Source: Shinisaurus crocodilurus (lineage: Eukaryota; Chordata; Lepidosauria; Squamata; Shinisauridae). From it: a stretch of 64,000 nt of DNA. The stretch lies in contig CM037876.1 of assembly GCA_021292165.1 (NCBI GenBank), positions 285,856,521 through 285,920,520 of the forward strand, written 5' to 3'. The position numbers and the translations under genes are program-made. Numbering within the stretch: the first letter of the stretch is position 1; the number at the start of each line of letters is the position of its first letter. The notes beneath the pieces are model-generated. The model was not told the DNA's origin. It made no database searches and worked only from the letters and a program-made list of their open reading frames with translations. Positions 1-11,527 of this stretch are shown one piece after another.

Positions 1-404
1 AGCACATATCCCATGGGTCTTTGCAGGACAACCTCAACAGCCTACTCTGCTAATGAGCGCAAATGCGCTCATTATTAGAGTAGAGTATATTTTGTAGAAT
101 TTCTTGTTCATCTTCGAGGCAATTTGCAGATATTTAACGTTATTCTTCCTCCACCTTCTGGGAGATTTGTGCATATTTAACTTTATTTCTTTCTTTTAAC
201 TTTCAGGGACATTTGTGTAAATTCGCTGAAGTGCATTAAGTACTAAAAATTAACGTTAGATATGTGCAAATCTCCTCAAATGTGTGTGTGTGGGGGGAGA
301 ATGGTGTTGCTGTCTAGGGAGGTGGCAAAGTGGAGGAGTAAATTGTCTAGTGTCATTTCAAGACGTAATAGAGAGGGGATATCATTAGCAACATCGCGAG
401 GTGC

Positions 405-665
405 AACCGGGCTTTTCGCCGTTCTTGCCAGGTGGCTCTGTATCCCTTTACAACAAGCCACACACAAGCCATTGTGCCGGATTCGCACGTCACAACAAGC
501 CACTCTGAAAACAAGCCACCCTAAACAACCCAACAAAAAGCCATGGGTTCTCAGGGTGGCTTGTGCATGGGTAATAAACCACACTGAGAAATCCGTCCCA
601 GGTTCGGATATCACAACAAGCCACCCAGAAACAAACAAGGCTGACAACCCATGGGAACCAGGTCA
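405..665. repeat. Palindromic repeat, family E
   Basis: The motif ACAACAAGCCAC and its complement GGTGGCTTGT alternate through this stretch, with a flank reading GGTTCGGATATCAC. The same motifs, with a GTCGTCYGAACC-type end, recur near 5.2, 21.6-21.8, 60.4-60.8 and 62.8 kb. The arms are degenerate here and no target duplication was found. It is probably a non-autonomous DNA transposon in an SLC24A4 intron. The 400 bases to its left hold only low-complexity AT-rich sequence and a short GAGCGCAAATGCGCTC hairpin. Confidence 0.45.
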
Positions 666-764
666 TTGTTTGAAGTACTTCTTCACACAGTGTACAAACA
701 ATTAATTTATGGAATTCACTGCTGCAGAATGTGGTTTTGGCCACCAGCTTAAATGCCTTAAAGG

Positions 765-1000
765 GGAATTAGACAAATCCACAGAAGAAAGGTATGTCAA
801 TGGCTATTGATAGTATATGGTTGAACCTCCATGTTCAGAGGCAATATGCTGGGGAAGAAGAATGGGAGAGGGCTCTTGCCTTCATGTCCTGCTGGTGGGT
901 TTCCTGGAAGCCTTCAGCTGACCACTGTGGGAAACAAGGTGCTGGACCAGATGGACTTTTAGTCAGATCCAGCAGGCCTCTTTGCACATTCTCATGGTTG
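765..1000 (+). mobile_element. L3/CR1-like LINE 3' end, degraded
   Basis: The sequence follows the same template as 8295-8590 and 44878-45390: a GACAAATTCATGGAGGA-like start, a TCAATGGCTA block, CATGTCCTGCTGGTGG, GCTGGACCAGATGGAC and GATCCAGCAGG. This is the end of the reverse transcriptase reading frame plus the 3' UTR of an old CR1-superfamily LINE. Many substitutions and gaps show it is old. Confidence 0.6.
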
Positions 1001-1179
1001 GGAATGAAGATGTGAGAAAGGATAAGCAAGCAGCAACTTCACAACTAGTTTTTACAAGTTTGGGGCCCTTGTTTCCAGTGATAACATGATATAGGAATAT
1101 AGAAAAGAAATTCTGTTAGCTTAATCTGGTTCATATGATGGAATTAGAAAAAAGAGGCCATTGTCCCTAAAGATCAACA

Positions 1180-1535
1180 GATAAAACAGAGGAGGGCCTT
1201 TTCTGCTGTGGCACCCCGGTTGTGGAATGAGCTCCCCAAAGAGGCTCGCCTGGCACCTACATTGTACTCTTTCCGGCACCAGGTGAAGACCTTTCTATTC
1301 TCACAGGCATTTTAATCATTTTAATAATCTTAAACATTTTAATCTTGCAGTTGTTTTTAACTATGTTGTTGTAATTTGAACTGCTGCTGCTAGCTCTGCT
1401 GTTTGTTTTTAATTTGTGGTTTTAAATTTTATATTTATATTGTATTGTATTTTATGGTTTTAACTGTTGTAAACCTCCCAGAGAGCTTCGGCTATTGGGC
1501 GGTATAAAAATGTATCAAATAAATAAATAAAATAA
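1180..1535 (+). mobile_element. L2-like LINE 3' end
   Basis: It starts in a coding-like stretch (TTTTCTGCTGTGGCACCCCGG) typical of the C-terminus of L2-clade reverse transcriptase. It then runs through AT-rich sequence to a tail with CTCCCAGAGAGCTTCGGCTATTGGGCGGTATAAA and AAATAAATAAATAAA. Related tails are at 3080, 11140, 34253, 47300 and 51830. It is 5' truncated and inside an SLC24A4 intron. Confidence 0.6.
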
Positions 1536-1944
1536 AATATTATTGTTTAGACATGGATTCAGGGGGCATACATGGTTATGTAGCTCCCAGAAAGTCTATC
1601 ATCTGAGTCAGGAATGGAGCATATGCAGCCAAATCTTAATGGGACAGTGACTTCTATTCCAGCTATAACACAGCCAAGAACATGGCTGACTGAGAGTCAA
1701 AAAATAAGAGAGTCAAAAAAACACACACACCCAGAGAAATTCAGGAGGAGCAGGAAGCAGGCTTCTTAAAGATGCCCTCATATAAGTCACGAGTGCATGC
1801 TAATGATGGGGGAAGTTATGCACCTGATTAAGGTAGGCAGGGATCAAGCTAAGCCAACTGTTTTTCTGTTAACCTCGATGCCTTTTTTCTAGGAGAAAGA
1901 AGATCCCATCCCACTGTAGGCCTAGTAAATTTTATTCTCTGTTG

Positions 1945-2082
1945 CAGGGATGGAGAACCTGTGGCCCTCCAGATGTTGTTGGACTGCAGCTCCCATCAGC
2001 CCTAACCAGCATAGCCAATAGTGAGGGATGCTGGGAGTTGCAGTCCAACAACATCTGGAGAGCCTCACGTTCCCCATCCCTG
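1945..2082. mobile_element. hAT-like MITE, family C
   Basis: A 138-bp palindrome starts CAGGGATGGAGAACCTGTGG and ends in its complement CCCCATCCCTG. The inner arm carries CCAGATGTTGTTGGACTGCAG and its complement. The flanks CTCTGTTG and CTCTACTG match at 6 of 8 positions, consistent with an old 8-bp hAT target duplication. There is no transposase, so it is a non-autonomous copy. Confidence 0.75.
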
Positions 2083-2502
2083 CTCTACTGGAATATGTTA
2101 CCTTTCTGTACAGAGTTATGCTTGAGCTGATGTCAAGGGGAAAGAGGGATAATGTTTGATGGTTGTTAATATTATTTATGTTGTGCCAAGAGGAAAACAT
2201 AAAACTATATAGGAGCAGTTTATACTGGAGGGAGCTTCAGAAAGAAAGAAAGAAAGAACCGATCAACCCCTTGCTTGAACATGCTAGAAGGAATCTTTGA
2301 ATCCTACCCACAGAATCTATGGCACAGATGAACACAAATGGCTAATTAGTGGATGTTAAAAACTGAATTGTTCAAAGATGCCCTAGGAAAAATAGTAGTA
2401 TATGACAAAGTTAAATATACAAAGAAAACCAAGTACGTTATATCAGGAAAATCTTCAGAAATGGCTACAGTATTCAGTGGATTTGGTTTGTGTGTCTTCT
2501 AG

Positions 2503-2641
2503 CGCCAGCGACTAATTCACTCTGCTAATGGCAAGCTGATCCAGAATGGGAAACATGAGAATATTGAAAATGGGGCCATCCATGTTGATAACCAAGAAGA
2601 GGAACATGAACATACCAACCTGTCACCATTTTCACCACCTG
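2503..2641 (+). CDS. SLC24A4: SLC24A4 internal exon (cytoplasmic loop)
   Basis: The exon is 139 nt, preceded by the acceptor TTGTGTGTCTTCTAG and followed by the donor G|GTAAAT. It enters in phase 0 and leaves in phase 1, which joins correctly to the exon at 7008. The 46 codons are hydrophilic and acidic, with HENIENGAIHVDNQEEEHEH followed by SPFSPP. This is the end of the large cytoplasmic loop between the two membrane halves of NCKX exchangers. In this family the loop is the least conserved and alternatively spliced part, so identification rests on its joining to the conserved exons downstream. Neither ion-binding repeat is in this exon. The first 2.5 kb of the window shows no other exon, so the preceding exon lies to the left of the window. 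Confidence 0.8.
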
Positions 2642-3061
2642 GTAAATCTGAAAGGCAGAGATCATGGAATGAATGAGAGAGTAAGATTGTTTTGCCATGG
2701 AGAACCAGCCAACACATTAGAGTTCCAATCTCCAACACTACCCTCTAGTTCAGACAGCCTGCTGGCCTACAACTCTACCCCTGTAAATACTCTATTCTGT
2801 CTCACCTGGTCTGGTCTGCTTGGCCCAGCATAAAGAGGACTTAGCACATTTGAGTTTCCTGTTGTTTGGAGCTTCCCAGCAACAGTGCTCTCACCTGGAG
2901 TTGGTGCCCACGGCAAATGCTCCATTTCCACATAGGTGGGATTGCACACATGTATGGAATTGTTTGACTGCAATGATGATCTCACTGAATAAGAATTTGT
3001 GCTCCTTATTGGCTTCATATTTTCAGAAATGTTATCTATGGATGATGCCATTGCATGGGTA

Positions 3062-3250
3062 ATACCATGTTTTACTATGTTATTGCATTTTATGGTTTTA
3101 AGTTTTGTTTAGTGAACCACTCAGAGAGCCTCAGGTAATGGGCTGTATTGAAATATAATAAATAAATAAATAAATAAATAGGAGCATTTATTTATTTATT
3201 TATTGTTGTGCCCCACCTTTCCACCAAGAAAATGGTGTTCAAACCAGGTA
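3062..3250 (+). mobile_element. L2-like tail plus inverted AT-rich tail
   Basis: GTGAACCACTCAGAGAGCC, then GGGCTGTATTGAAAT and (AAAT)n to about 3180, is the 3' end of an L2-like LINE. It is followed directly by TTTATTTATTTATTGTTGTGCCCCACC, the reversed tail of a second element of the SINE/L2 type. The two tails are tail to tail. Confidence 0.5.
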
Positions 3251-3464
3251 GGGCTAATTCAAGTCTATCCAGCAGTAATATGGATATTTTAAGTTCATAT
3301 CACCATGCAGTTGACCCCAGTGTTATAAAATTTAATTTATATGTAAGTGGAAGATTGCCAAGGAAGTCGAAAACAATCACATTTGAATTCAGAATAGGAA
3401 ACTTCTCTCAAATGAGGGGACTGGTAAAAACGAAGTTTAAAGGGAAAGTCAAGTGAGTCAAATT

Positions 3465-5086
3465 TCTGCAGAGTGCTTGCGGGTTACTCAAAACCACAAT
3501 AATAGAAGCTTAGCCAGAATGTAAACCACAAATTCCAAGAGGTTACCACCATGGTTAACAACCAGTGTCAAGGAAGCGATTAAGGGAAAGAAGATTTTCT
3601 TCAGAAAATGGAAGTGTTGCCCAAACAAGGACAACAAGGAGCAGAGACTTGCACATGTTGATTAATCAACATAGTTTTTGCAAAGGTAAGTTCTGTCTTA
3701 CTAGGTTTTTAGAGTTCTTTGGGAGAGTTGACAAGCATGTGCATAGCAGTGATCTAGTAGACACTGTTTACTTGGACTTTCAAAGGGCTTTGGACACCCA
3801 CACCAAAGACTCCTCGGCAAACTTAGCAGTCATGGGATAAGAGGAGAGGTCCTCTTATGGATCAGTAACTGATTAAAGAACAGAAAGCAGAGAGAAGGAA
3901 TAAATTGTCACTTCTCACAATCGAGGGAGGTAAAGAGTGGGGTCCCCCGAGGATCTGTGTTGTGACTAGTCCTTTTTAATTTGTTCATAAATGATCTGGA
4001 GATAGTAGTGAGCAGCGAGGGGGCTAAGCATGCTGACAACACCAAATTATTTATGGTGATTAAAAGAAAAATGAATTGTGAAGATCTCAACAAGATCTCT
4101 CCAAACTGTGGGAATGGGCATCAAAATAGCAAATGTGATTCAGTGAAAGTAAGTGTAAAGTGATGCACATTGGGGTAGAGAATCCCAACTTCACATACAC
4201 ATTCAGATGGGGTCTGAGGTGGTGGTGATTGATCAGGAAAAGATCTTAGAACTGTGGTGGATTGCTCAATGAAAACGTTGACCCAGTGTGCAGCAGCTAT
4301 GAAAAACGTGCATTGCATGTTGGGGATCATTAGGAAAGAAATCGAAAATAAAAAGGCCAACATCAAAATTCCTTTATGGAGATCTGTGGTGTAACCATGC
4401 TTGGAATACTGTGTACAGTATCTGGTCACCACACCTCAAAAAGGATATTGTAGAGCTGGAAATGGTGCAGAAATGGGCAACCAAAATGATAAAGAGGCTG
4501 GAGCAACTCTCCTGTGAGTAAAGGTTACAACATTTGGGGCTGCTTAGAAAAAAAGATGACTAAGGGGGAACGTGGTAAAAGGTGTATAAAATGATGAGTG
4601 ATATGGAGAGGGTGGACAGGAAGATGTTTTTCTCCCTCTCTCCTAAAACTACAACACAGGGTCATCCAGTGAATCTAAATGGTGGAAGATTCAAGACGGT
4701 AGTGTTGACCACCAACTGGGGCAGCTTTAAAAGGTGACTAGACTAGACAAATTCATGGAGGATAAGGCTATAAATCGCTACTAGTCTGATGGCTATACAT
4801 TACCTCTAGTACAGTGTTCTCCAACCTTGGGTCCCCAGATGCTTTTGGCCTACAGCTCCCAGCATGCCCCAGCCAGCATAGCTGGCTGGGGCATGCTGGG
4901 AGTTGTAGGCCAAAAACATCTGGGGACCCAAGGTTGGAGAACACTGCTCTAGTATCAGAGGCAGTATGTCTTTCAATACCTGTTGCTGGGGAAACACAAG
5001 CAAGAGAGTGCTTTTGCACTCATGTCCTGCTTGTGGGGGCTTCCGTTGGACATACGCTAGACTAGACTAGGCCCTCCTTATTTTCT
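3465..5086 (+). mobile_element. L3/CR1-like LINE, degraded, with RT remnants
   Basis: Fragments of reverse transcriptase are readable in shifting frames: a block with NQHSFCKGKFCLTRFLEFF and VYLDFQRALD (about 3660-3800), a broken GSVL block then LVLFNLFINDLE near 3970, and an A-DN-TK remnant of the F-ADD catalytic box near 4035. These are RT domain order for the CR1 superfamily. It continues into the KRTLQKGYCRA-like coding tail and a 3' UTR with ATCAGAGGCAGTATG and CATGTCCTGCTTGTGG, the latter shared with 8295 and 44878. Stops and frameshifts are frequent, so it is long dead. A family A MITE interrupts it at 4812-4946. Confidence 0.7.
4812..4946. mobile_element. hAT-like MITE, family A, with perfect 8-bp TSD
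   Basis: A 135-bp near-perfect palindrome with ends CAGTGTTCTCCAACC and GGTTGGAGAACACTG. It is flanked by CTCTAGTA on both sides (4804-4811 and 4947-4954). Removing it and one duplication restores the continuous LINE sequence CTAGTATCAGAGGCAG, which shows the insertion directly. The inner core CCCAGCATGCCCCAGCCAGC and its complement can fold into a hairpin. Confidence 0.9.
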
Positions 5087-5845
5087 TAATTGGAGGCTTT
5101 GTATCCCCCCCCCCTCAATTAAATGCTGAATTTCCAAAATTGTATCCATATGCCTTGTAGCAGAAGAATGAGTGGAGGAATGATTGATACCAGTGACTTA
5201 TAGGCCACAGTGGGTTGTTGTGTCGTGCGAACCTATTCTCAATGTTTAAAGAAGCTTATATTGAAGCTCCTGTCTTGACCAACAACAACAAAAAAAAATA
5301 CCTTTCAGTACTTGTGTAGTTTTAAACCGTTTAATGTAATGTAGCCTATGAATTCTTTTAACTTGGGGTTATTTTTTAATGGCGGTCAGGGAAATTGACA
5401 AATGTTGGTCAGGGAAAGTTAGGGAAATGGAAAATGAAAATTTAGTGGCAACCCTGTATGACTTTCTGTTGATTGTGGCTGGGGGATTTCTGATGAGTTG
5501 CCCTTTAGTTGCACAATGAATAGGCTCCCTATTCTTGTTTCTGTTCCTGGGTAGGAGAAACTTTTCTTACTTCTTTCTCTCTCGTTATTCCCCCCCCCCT
5601 TTTTTAAATGTGCAATAGCAAAAGAAAGAAAAATTAACTCTGGTTGTGAGAGATGCAATGGTGGGAAAGGAGCTGAAGAGGGCAAAAGCATCAGGAAAAG
5701 GAAGGGTTCACTTCTACCCACCACTGCTCCATTTTAATCTCCCACCCTTCATTTCACAGCTATGCAGAGAATCTACATTCAGTCATGTTGTAATAGAGAT
5801 TCCCTAAGAATAGACACAGCGTCTTAGGAATTAACTGAAACTAAT
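5087..5845. other. Intron sequence, mostly unassigned
   Basis: No exon or clear repeat was found apart from homopolymer runs (C at 5107 and 5590) and a short family E end at 5205-5232 (CAGTGGGTTGTTGTGTCG). Confidence 0.5.
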
Positions 5846-5962
5846 TTAGGGTGCAACCCTATGCATGCTTAGACAGAAAAAAGTCCTACAAATCCCAGCA
5901 TCCCCCAGCCATGCTCTGACAGCCCTTTAAATGGAGAACTGGTACATGGCCACCCTATGGGG
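5846..5962. repeat. Half MITEs, families B and M
   Basis: GGGTGCAACCCTATGCATGCTTAGACAGAAAAAAG followed by CCTACAAATCCCAGCAT is one arm of family B. It breaks off and is followed by GGTACATGGCCACCCTAT, the terminal arm of family M (compare 46001-46331). Both are solitary arms. Confidence 0.5.
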
Positions 5963-7007
5963 TAGCATAACATTAGATATAAGGAACCCCACTGGGCTTC
6001 TTGGAGAAAGTGGCAGATTAAAAGTGTGATAGACAGATTTTCACACCAATTTGAGTACTTCCTGAAATATAAAATCCTAACAGAGCTCATCTTCTTCCTT
6101 TACGGTGGCAAACACCTGCAGGGCTTCTCTCTACCGATGTAGCAATGCCCCAGCTTTTCACAGACCTGTCTCCTCCCCATTTTTAAGGGTGGATTTTTGA
6201 AGGCCACTTGCTTCCAGATGCAACTCTCTCTTGACTGTAAATAAAAATAAGGAATACAAATAAAGCGTTCCCCGATTACTTGGGCGTGAGATATGGTGCT
6301 ACTGGGTAAGAGTCAGCATTGAGGATGGCACTGTTGTTGTCAGGAAGGAAGGGCCCCAACTGGCTTATCGTGACTTGAGCTTTCACAGGCAGCAGCCTAC
6401 TTCATCAGAGGCATGTGGAGGGTATATTTGCACACATGTTGAAGTAAAATGGCTAACAAGGTGTGATTAAAAGATGCTGATGTTAATATAAAACAACAAC
6501 AGGTAAACTGGGGTGATAAACATACATAATCCATACTTTTCTGGACAATAAAGCATGCATACAAATGGCCAAACTAGACATTGTGAGGGAAATACATGGT
6601 TCATAATGCTAATGTGGGGAATGGAGGAGGGATTGGGACCATGTGTTTGTCAACATAACATCTAGTTTTCTTCTGAACGATTGCTGTAGTACCAAATGGG
6701 AGCCAATTCATTACATGTTTAATTCTTTGTTTTTCATTGTGTTCATGTTTCACTGAACATGAAACATTTGTTCTGAGAAGCAAGTCATGGTCACCTCCCC
6801 TCAAGGCAGAATCCATTCATTTTAGACTGGGATTTTAAACCCCCTCCCTTTGGCATCTCCCTCTCTTTTAAAATGCAGGACTGCAACTTTGGCTTCAGTT
6901 TCTTCTTTTTAAAAAAAAAAAATCTAATCATGCTTAAATATAGAGATATGACTTAGTGTGGTAAACTACAAAGGTAAAATTGCTCCTTTCCCTTTCTTGT
7001 TATCCAG
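5963..7007. other. Intron, unassigned
   Basis: AT-rich sequence with A and T runs (6907-6920). A pyrimidine-rich tract just before the exon at 7008 ends in the acceptor TTGTTATCCAG. No other feature was recognised. Confidence 0.5.
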
Positions 7008-7174
7008 ATGGAAAAATGGACAAAGTCAAATGGATTCTGACCTGGCCATTGATATTCCTCCTCTTCTTCACCATCCCAAACTGCAGCAAACCACGCTGGG
7101 AAAAATGTTTCATGCTGACTTTCCTCTTATCCACTCTTTGGATTGCTCTCTTTTCCTACTTCATGGTCTGGCTG
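7008..7174 (+). CDS. SLC24A4: SLC24A4 exon, first helices of C-terminal membrane half
   Basis: The exon is 167 nt with the acceptor TTGTTATCCAG and the donor CTG|GTGAGT. It enters in phase 1 and leaves in phase 0. The first codon, GAT, is split with the exon at 2641. After a basic DKVKW stretch it encodes two hydrophobic segments, ILTWPLIFLLFFTIPNC and MLTFLLSTLWIALFSYFMVW, separated by SKPRWEKCF. In NCKX proteins this is where the chain re-enters the membrane before the alpha-2 repeat. The NCSKPRWEK motif between the helices is characteristic of vertebrate NCKX3/NCKX4. An alternative reading frame is also open here but lacks family features. Confidence 0.9.
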
Positions 7175-8294
7175 GTGAGTGAGTGCATTATTGTTATTTT
7201 TTTTTAAACACAAACATTTATTTTGAAATAGTTGAAATGCAGATATCAACAAGGAAGAACAACCCATAACAATACGAAAACATAGCTGGTTAAAAGAAAA
7301 AGGAAGACATTCCTTCAACCTCCAATCTCAGCATACAAAAATAGTTGTCATAATTGCAGTGTCAAATATACCCTACTTATAGTGCAGCTCTCTCCTTCAG
7401 TGACCATTATGCTTAACCTAGCCCTTCAGGTAAGCCAGGGCTCAAGACATAAGATAACATTTATAGAATAGTGGGGCTGGTTCAGAAGAGCCCCTGTTGT
7501 TTTTAATTCTAATGTACTTGTTGCTGTCCAGTGTCAAGCTCTGAAAAAACTATTTCTGCAAGTTTGCAGCAGTATCTGGCAGTGGGCAGCATTGATTGGT
7601 TAGCGCCTATAACATCCCTAAGCCACCTCCCTTCCCAATCCATGAAGCAGTTTTGCATGGTTTTAAGCCAATGTATTTTGGGAGGAAGGCAAAAAAATGA
7701 TAGAATAAGCAGACAAACGTTCATGCGGCGAATCCACAGAAAATGTCAACACAGCCCCCTACTTCTGGTTCATATGTGAATACTGCTGTATGCAGGGCCT
7801 GTACATTATGAATAATCAAGGAGCCGTATACATAGTTCAGTTGACAACATTATTAAGTTTGCAATCCCTTTGGCTGAACCAGTATTCAGTTCTTGGAGGA
7901 AGTCAAGTTCACACGGGGGGCTAATGGGTGGATGACAAAAGAACCTTCAGTGACTTCTGCTTTAATGTTTCGCCTGTCTTCACACCCAGGAGAGAATATT
8001 ATCTTCTCGGGGGGGGGGGGGTGGCAGGAATGTGGGGGGAAAGGTTCTCTATTCCAGTTTTGTTTTGACCTAGGCCCTTTTAATAAGTTCCCTTTTCTTT
8101 TTCTAGAATAGCACATTCAGATAATATATACTATCCGATAACTTCATCTATTGGGTTGTTTAGAAATGTAATAGATAAAGTTGACACTTTATGGCCATTA
8201 TCCTCCAGCTTTTTTCACTTTATTTATTTCTTATTAGAACAATAATTATATAATATAAAAAATAATAAATTCTGCCAAAGCAAAATTCCACAAG
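7175..8294. other. Intron, unassigned
   Basis: No repeat family was recognised with confidence. There is a 12-base G run near 8010 and T-rich stretches at 7198-7206 and 8210-8240. Confidence 0.5.
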
Positions 8295-8590
8295 ATGTAG
8301 TTAGTGATGGCCACCAATTTGGACAGCTTTAAAAGGGGATTGGACAAATTCATGGAGGAGAAGGCTATCAGTGGCTACTGATCCCGATTGGCTATATGTT
8401 CCCTCCAGGATCAGAGGCAGTATGCCTATGTACTCCAGTTGCTGGGAATGTGGGCGGGAAGATGCGTGCTGCTGCACTCATGTCCTGCTTGTGGGATCCC
8501 ATGGGCAGCTGGTTGGCCACTGTGTGAACAGAATGCTGGACCAGATGGACTCTTGGTCTGATCCAGCAGGGCTCTTCTTATGTTCTTAAA
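8295..8590 (+). mobile_element. L3/CR1-like LINE 3' end
   Basis: The block runs from GTGATGGCCACCAATTTGG through GGATTGGACAAATTCATGG and CATGTCCTGCTTGTGG to TCTGATCCAGCAGGGCTCTT and TTATGTTCTTA. It is close to 44878-45390 and better preserved than 765-1000. It covers the last codons of the RT frame (DKFMEEKAIS-like) and the 3' UTR. Confidence 0.75.
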
Positions 8591-8964
8591 GAAAGGTTCA
8601 GCATTTCAAAGCAGACAATTAGTAAACAATTACAGACATTAATCAACAGGAACTGTCTCTCTCAGCAAAATTCTTCCATTCTGCCGCTTTTCTGCTGTTG
8701 GTCAATTTCAACATTAGTGCCAAATCCAGCATATCCTTCCCAGCTACTCTGTTAGAGAAGACACTCTCCAAGGACACAAACAGAGGGAGGAAGTTGATCT
8801 GAGTTTTACCTTCTGGCCTGCTCGTGTGTTTCTGTTCTGGCACGTGAAATGTGAGCAGGAAGAATTGGCCTCATGTCATAGTCGTAGACATTGGCTATAC
8901 TGGAGGAAGGTGCTGGACTGTGAGTGGCCTCAGAACAAGCTCTCTCCGAGGCTGGAGGCAGAAG

Positions 8965-9110
8965 ATGTTGTTTATTTATTTATTTATTTATTATATTTAT
9001 ACCCCGCCTTTTTTCCTGCAAGGAACCCAAGGTGGCTTACATAATCATCCTCCTCTCCATTTTGTCCTCACAACAACCCTGTGAGGTAGGTTAGACTGAT
9101 TCCACTATCA
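8965..9110 (-). mobile_element. tRNA-derived SINE, 3' part
   Basis: Reading on the minus strand, TAACCTACCTCACAGGGTTG, then AAAATGGAGAGGAGG and CCAAGGAAAAAAGGCGGGGT-type sequence end in an ATAAATAAATAAA tail. This is the body and tail of the SINE seen whole at 10815, 47962 and 53203. The tRNA-like head is missing. Confidence 0.75.
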
Positions 9111-9227
9111 AATCAATGCTAGTGCATTAGCATTTGCTAGTGCCATGGGAAAAGCAGCAATTTGCTGCCGAAATGCTTTTTTTGCTTTGCACTATTCATT
9201 TATTAATAATACTTATATACCACTTTT

Positions 9228-10805
9228 TTTTGTTCTATGAATTTTTATTTCATTTCATACAAACACAAAAACACATATATAACAAACAATATACACAATT
9301 AAAAAGGACTTCCAATCTTCTCACAGCTTAGCAACCACAGTTATTCTTACAACATTCTCCGTTAACAAAACCTCACATTCAGTTACAGCAAACCAAAAAC
9401 AAAACCACATTTTAATCCAATTTAAAATCCCATTATTAAGAATATTAAGAATCCCTCTCTAGTATAGTACATTTACTCCTTGTTTCTTTCTATCTATCCA
9501 TAAACCACTTCACTTTTAATTTTAAAGATATCTTTTTTTTTTATAAAGAAAAATTTAAAAGTTAAAAAATAAGTAACAGCTAACAAAACAACAGAAGCAC
9601 ATAAGTCATCTTTCTACTTGTAAAAGACAACAATAACAACAACAACAACAAAAACTCCAAAAAACACAACCTTCCCCTTCAATATGTCAAATACTCCACA
9701 CAAGATTAAAAAGACATTTTTAAGTAAATATTTCCAAATAGACCTAATATGCTTATATCTTAATAATAATAATATTTTCTCTTACATCACCATTTATATT
9801 TGAAATCCAGGACCATCATATAAGCAATCCCTTTTCTTAAATATTTAAAGTCCATACAAATCATATAGGCAATCCCTTTATCTGAATAATTCAATAAACA
9901 ACAGCCCTTCATCCTTTCCCAGTCAAAGCAAAATCAGATTTTTTAACAAAGCTCATATTTCCCTCTGTCAAAAGGATAATAACTACATTCCAGATTCTGA
10001 ACAAAAAACAAAGCAAGCCTACTCTGGGGATCTTGCTCACCGGCTTCATGAACCTTCAGTCCAATCCAGATTTCAAAGCCTCTGTGAATCTCAGCATTCG
10101 CCATCTTGGGTTTTAGAAACTGCGTCATAACTTTTCTCCGAGCATTCTCCTTAAACAAATTCAGTCCAGTTAACACTTCAACGCCTCTGTGAATCTCTGG
10201 AAAGTCTCCAACATCCTTAATTACTTCTTTCTCCTCCTGTGTAGTGTCCAATTCCCGTCTTTTTTTTGTTACGTCTACTTCAAAGTTTACATCCCAACCT
10301 TGGATTCTTCTTTCCAGTTTATTTAAAATATTATTTTCCAACTTTTTCCAGAGCAACATAAATACTGAAGTCATATTGCCCTTGTACTTCCAAAATTCCA
10401 CTGCACATAAAAGAATTATAGTCCTCCTTCCAATTAGCACTTATCTTCTTTGCCTCCCAGATATACCCACATTCAACTTACAGTTAATTATAATTCCTAC
10501 TGTGCTGTAGAAAGATTCCAAATCGGCCAGTCCAGATATTATCCATCATTTTGGAAGAGAACACGTACGCCTCTAATGATCAGTGAAAGCCGATCTCCTG
10601 AATACGGCGCCGCTTTCCCCCACCTCAGGTTACAGCCACAATCTGTCCGCCAAAAGACAAACATAAAGTGATTTATAACCCTGCGAGATATTTTGGGGGT
10701 AACGTCAAATCTTAGCTTCTTATCAGAAGTAGATTCCCCAGTCAGAATTTCTCTGGCCAGGAACGCTGTATCAGTTGGACTTCAAGGCTCCATGTTCACC
10801 CGGAA
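9228..10805 (-). mobile_element. Retroposon with a single coiled-coil-like ORF, unclassified
   Basis: An AT-rich insertion of about 1.58 kb interrupts an older tail sequence. Its flanks share ACCACTTTTT (about 9218-9227 and 10803-10814), consistent with a target-primed insertion. On the minus strand it starts GTGGTGGACTTCCGGGTGAA near 10805, passes a GC-richer leader, and carries an open frame at 9943-10440 (165 codons). The frame has a charged, helix-prone segment (KKLENNILNKLERRIQGW) and two copies of an EIHRG-E block. It then ends in a long A-rich region, seen as T/AT-rich on the + strand. No endonuclease or RT frame was seen. It resembles a LINE reduced to leader and ORF1, as in HAL-type elements, but the family is not certain. 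Confidence 0.5.
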
Positions 10806-10814
10806 GTCCACCAC

Positions 10815-11047
10815 TTTTTAATGATATTTATATTCCACCTTTTTTCCTGCAAGGACCCCAAGGCGGCTTACAGAATCCTCCTCCTCCTCTCCATTTTATC
10901 CTCACAACAACCCTGTGAGGTAGGTTAGGCTGAGAGTCCGTGGCTGGCCTAAAGTCACCCAGTGAGTTTCATGGCTGAGTGGGGACTAGAACCCAGATCT
11001 CCTGAGTCCCAGTCCAACCATCTGACCACTACGCCACACTGGCTCTC
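10815..11047 (-). mobile_element. tRNA-derived SINE, near full length
   Basis: On the minus strand it reads TGAGAGCCAGTGTGGCGTAG (A-box region), then GGGTTCTAGTCCC-type sequence (pol III B box), then GGGTGACTTTAGGCC, AACCTACCTCACAGGGTTG and a tail with AAAAAAGGTGGAATATAAAT. It lies directly beside the retroposon at 9228-10805. Confidence 0.85.
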
Positions 11048-11139
11048 ACAATTACAAAAAAAAACAATTGCAGCTATTGCTTAATATAATAAAATCTGTA
11101 AGCACTTTACATATAACAATATTAAAAATCACTGTTTAA

Positions 11140-11255
11140 ATACAGTATTAAAAAAGCAATTGCAACTCTTGTTGTAATTGTTGTGAACCACCTGGAGAGC
11201 TTTGGCTATTGGGCAGTATAGAAATGAAACCAATAATAATAAGAATAATAAAAAG
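11140..11255 (+). mobile_element. L2-like LINE 3' tail
   Basis: GTGAACCACCTGGAGAGC, then TTTGGCTATTGGGCAGTATAG and AATAATAATAAG form the typical end of the L2-like family in this window. Confidence 0.6.
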
Positions 11256-11527
11256 CAGTGCAAACGCTAATGATGTTGTGCTAGTGTTGGTTTTATACTA
11301 ATACAACTATCATTAGCGCTAGTGCTGCACCACCATTGGATACTGCCGAGTTAATGCTTTCTCAGAGCGTGGAAGGTGGTATGATAGAGGCACTGTTGGC
11401 CAGGATATGCAGTCATCCCGTCTTCACCTTTGTTCACACACACGGTGCGGATTTTTTGTTGTATGTCAGAAATCTGCAGAACCTGTTCGATTAGAGAGGA
11501 CGATGGGACAGAAGTGTGTATGCCCGT

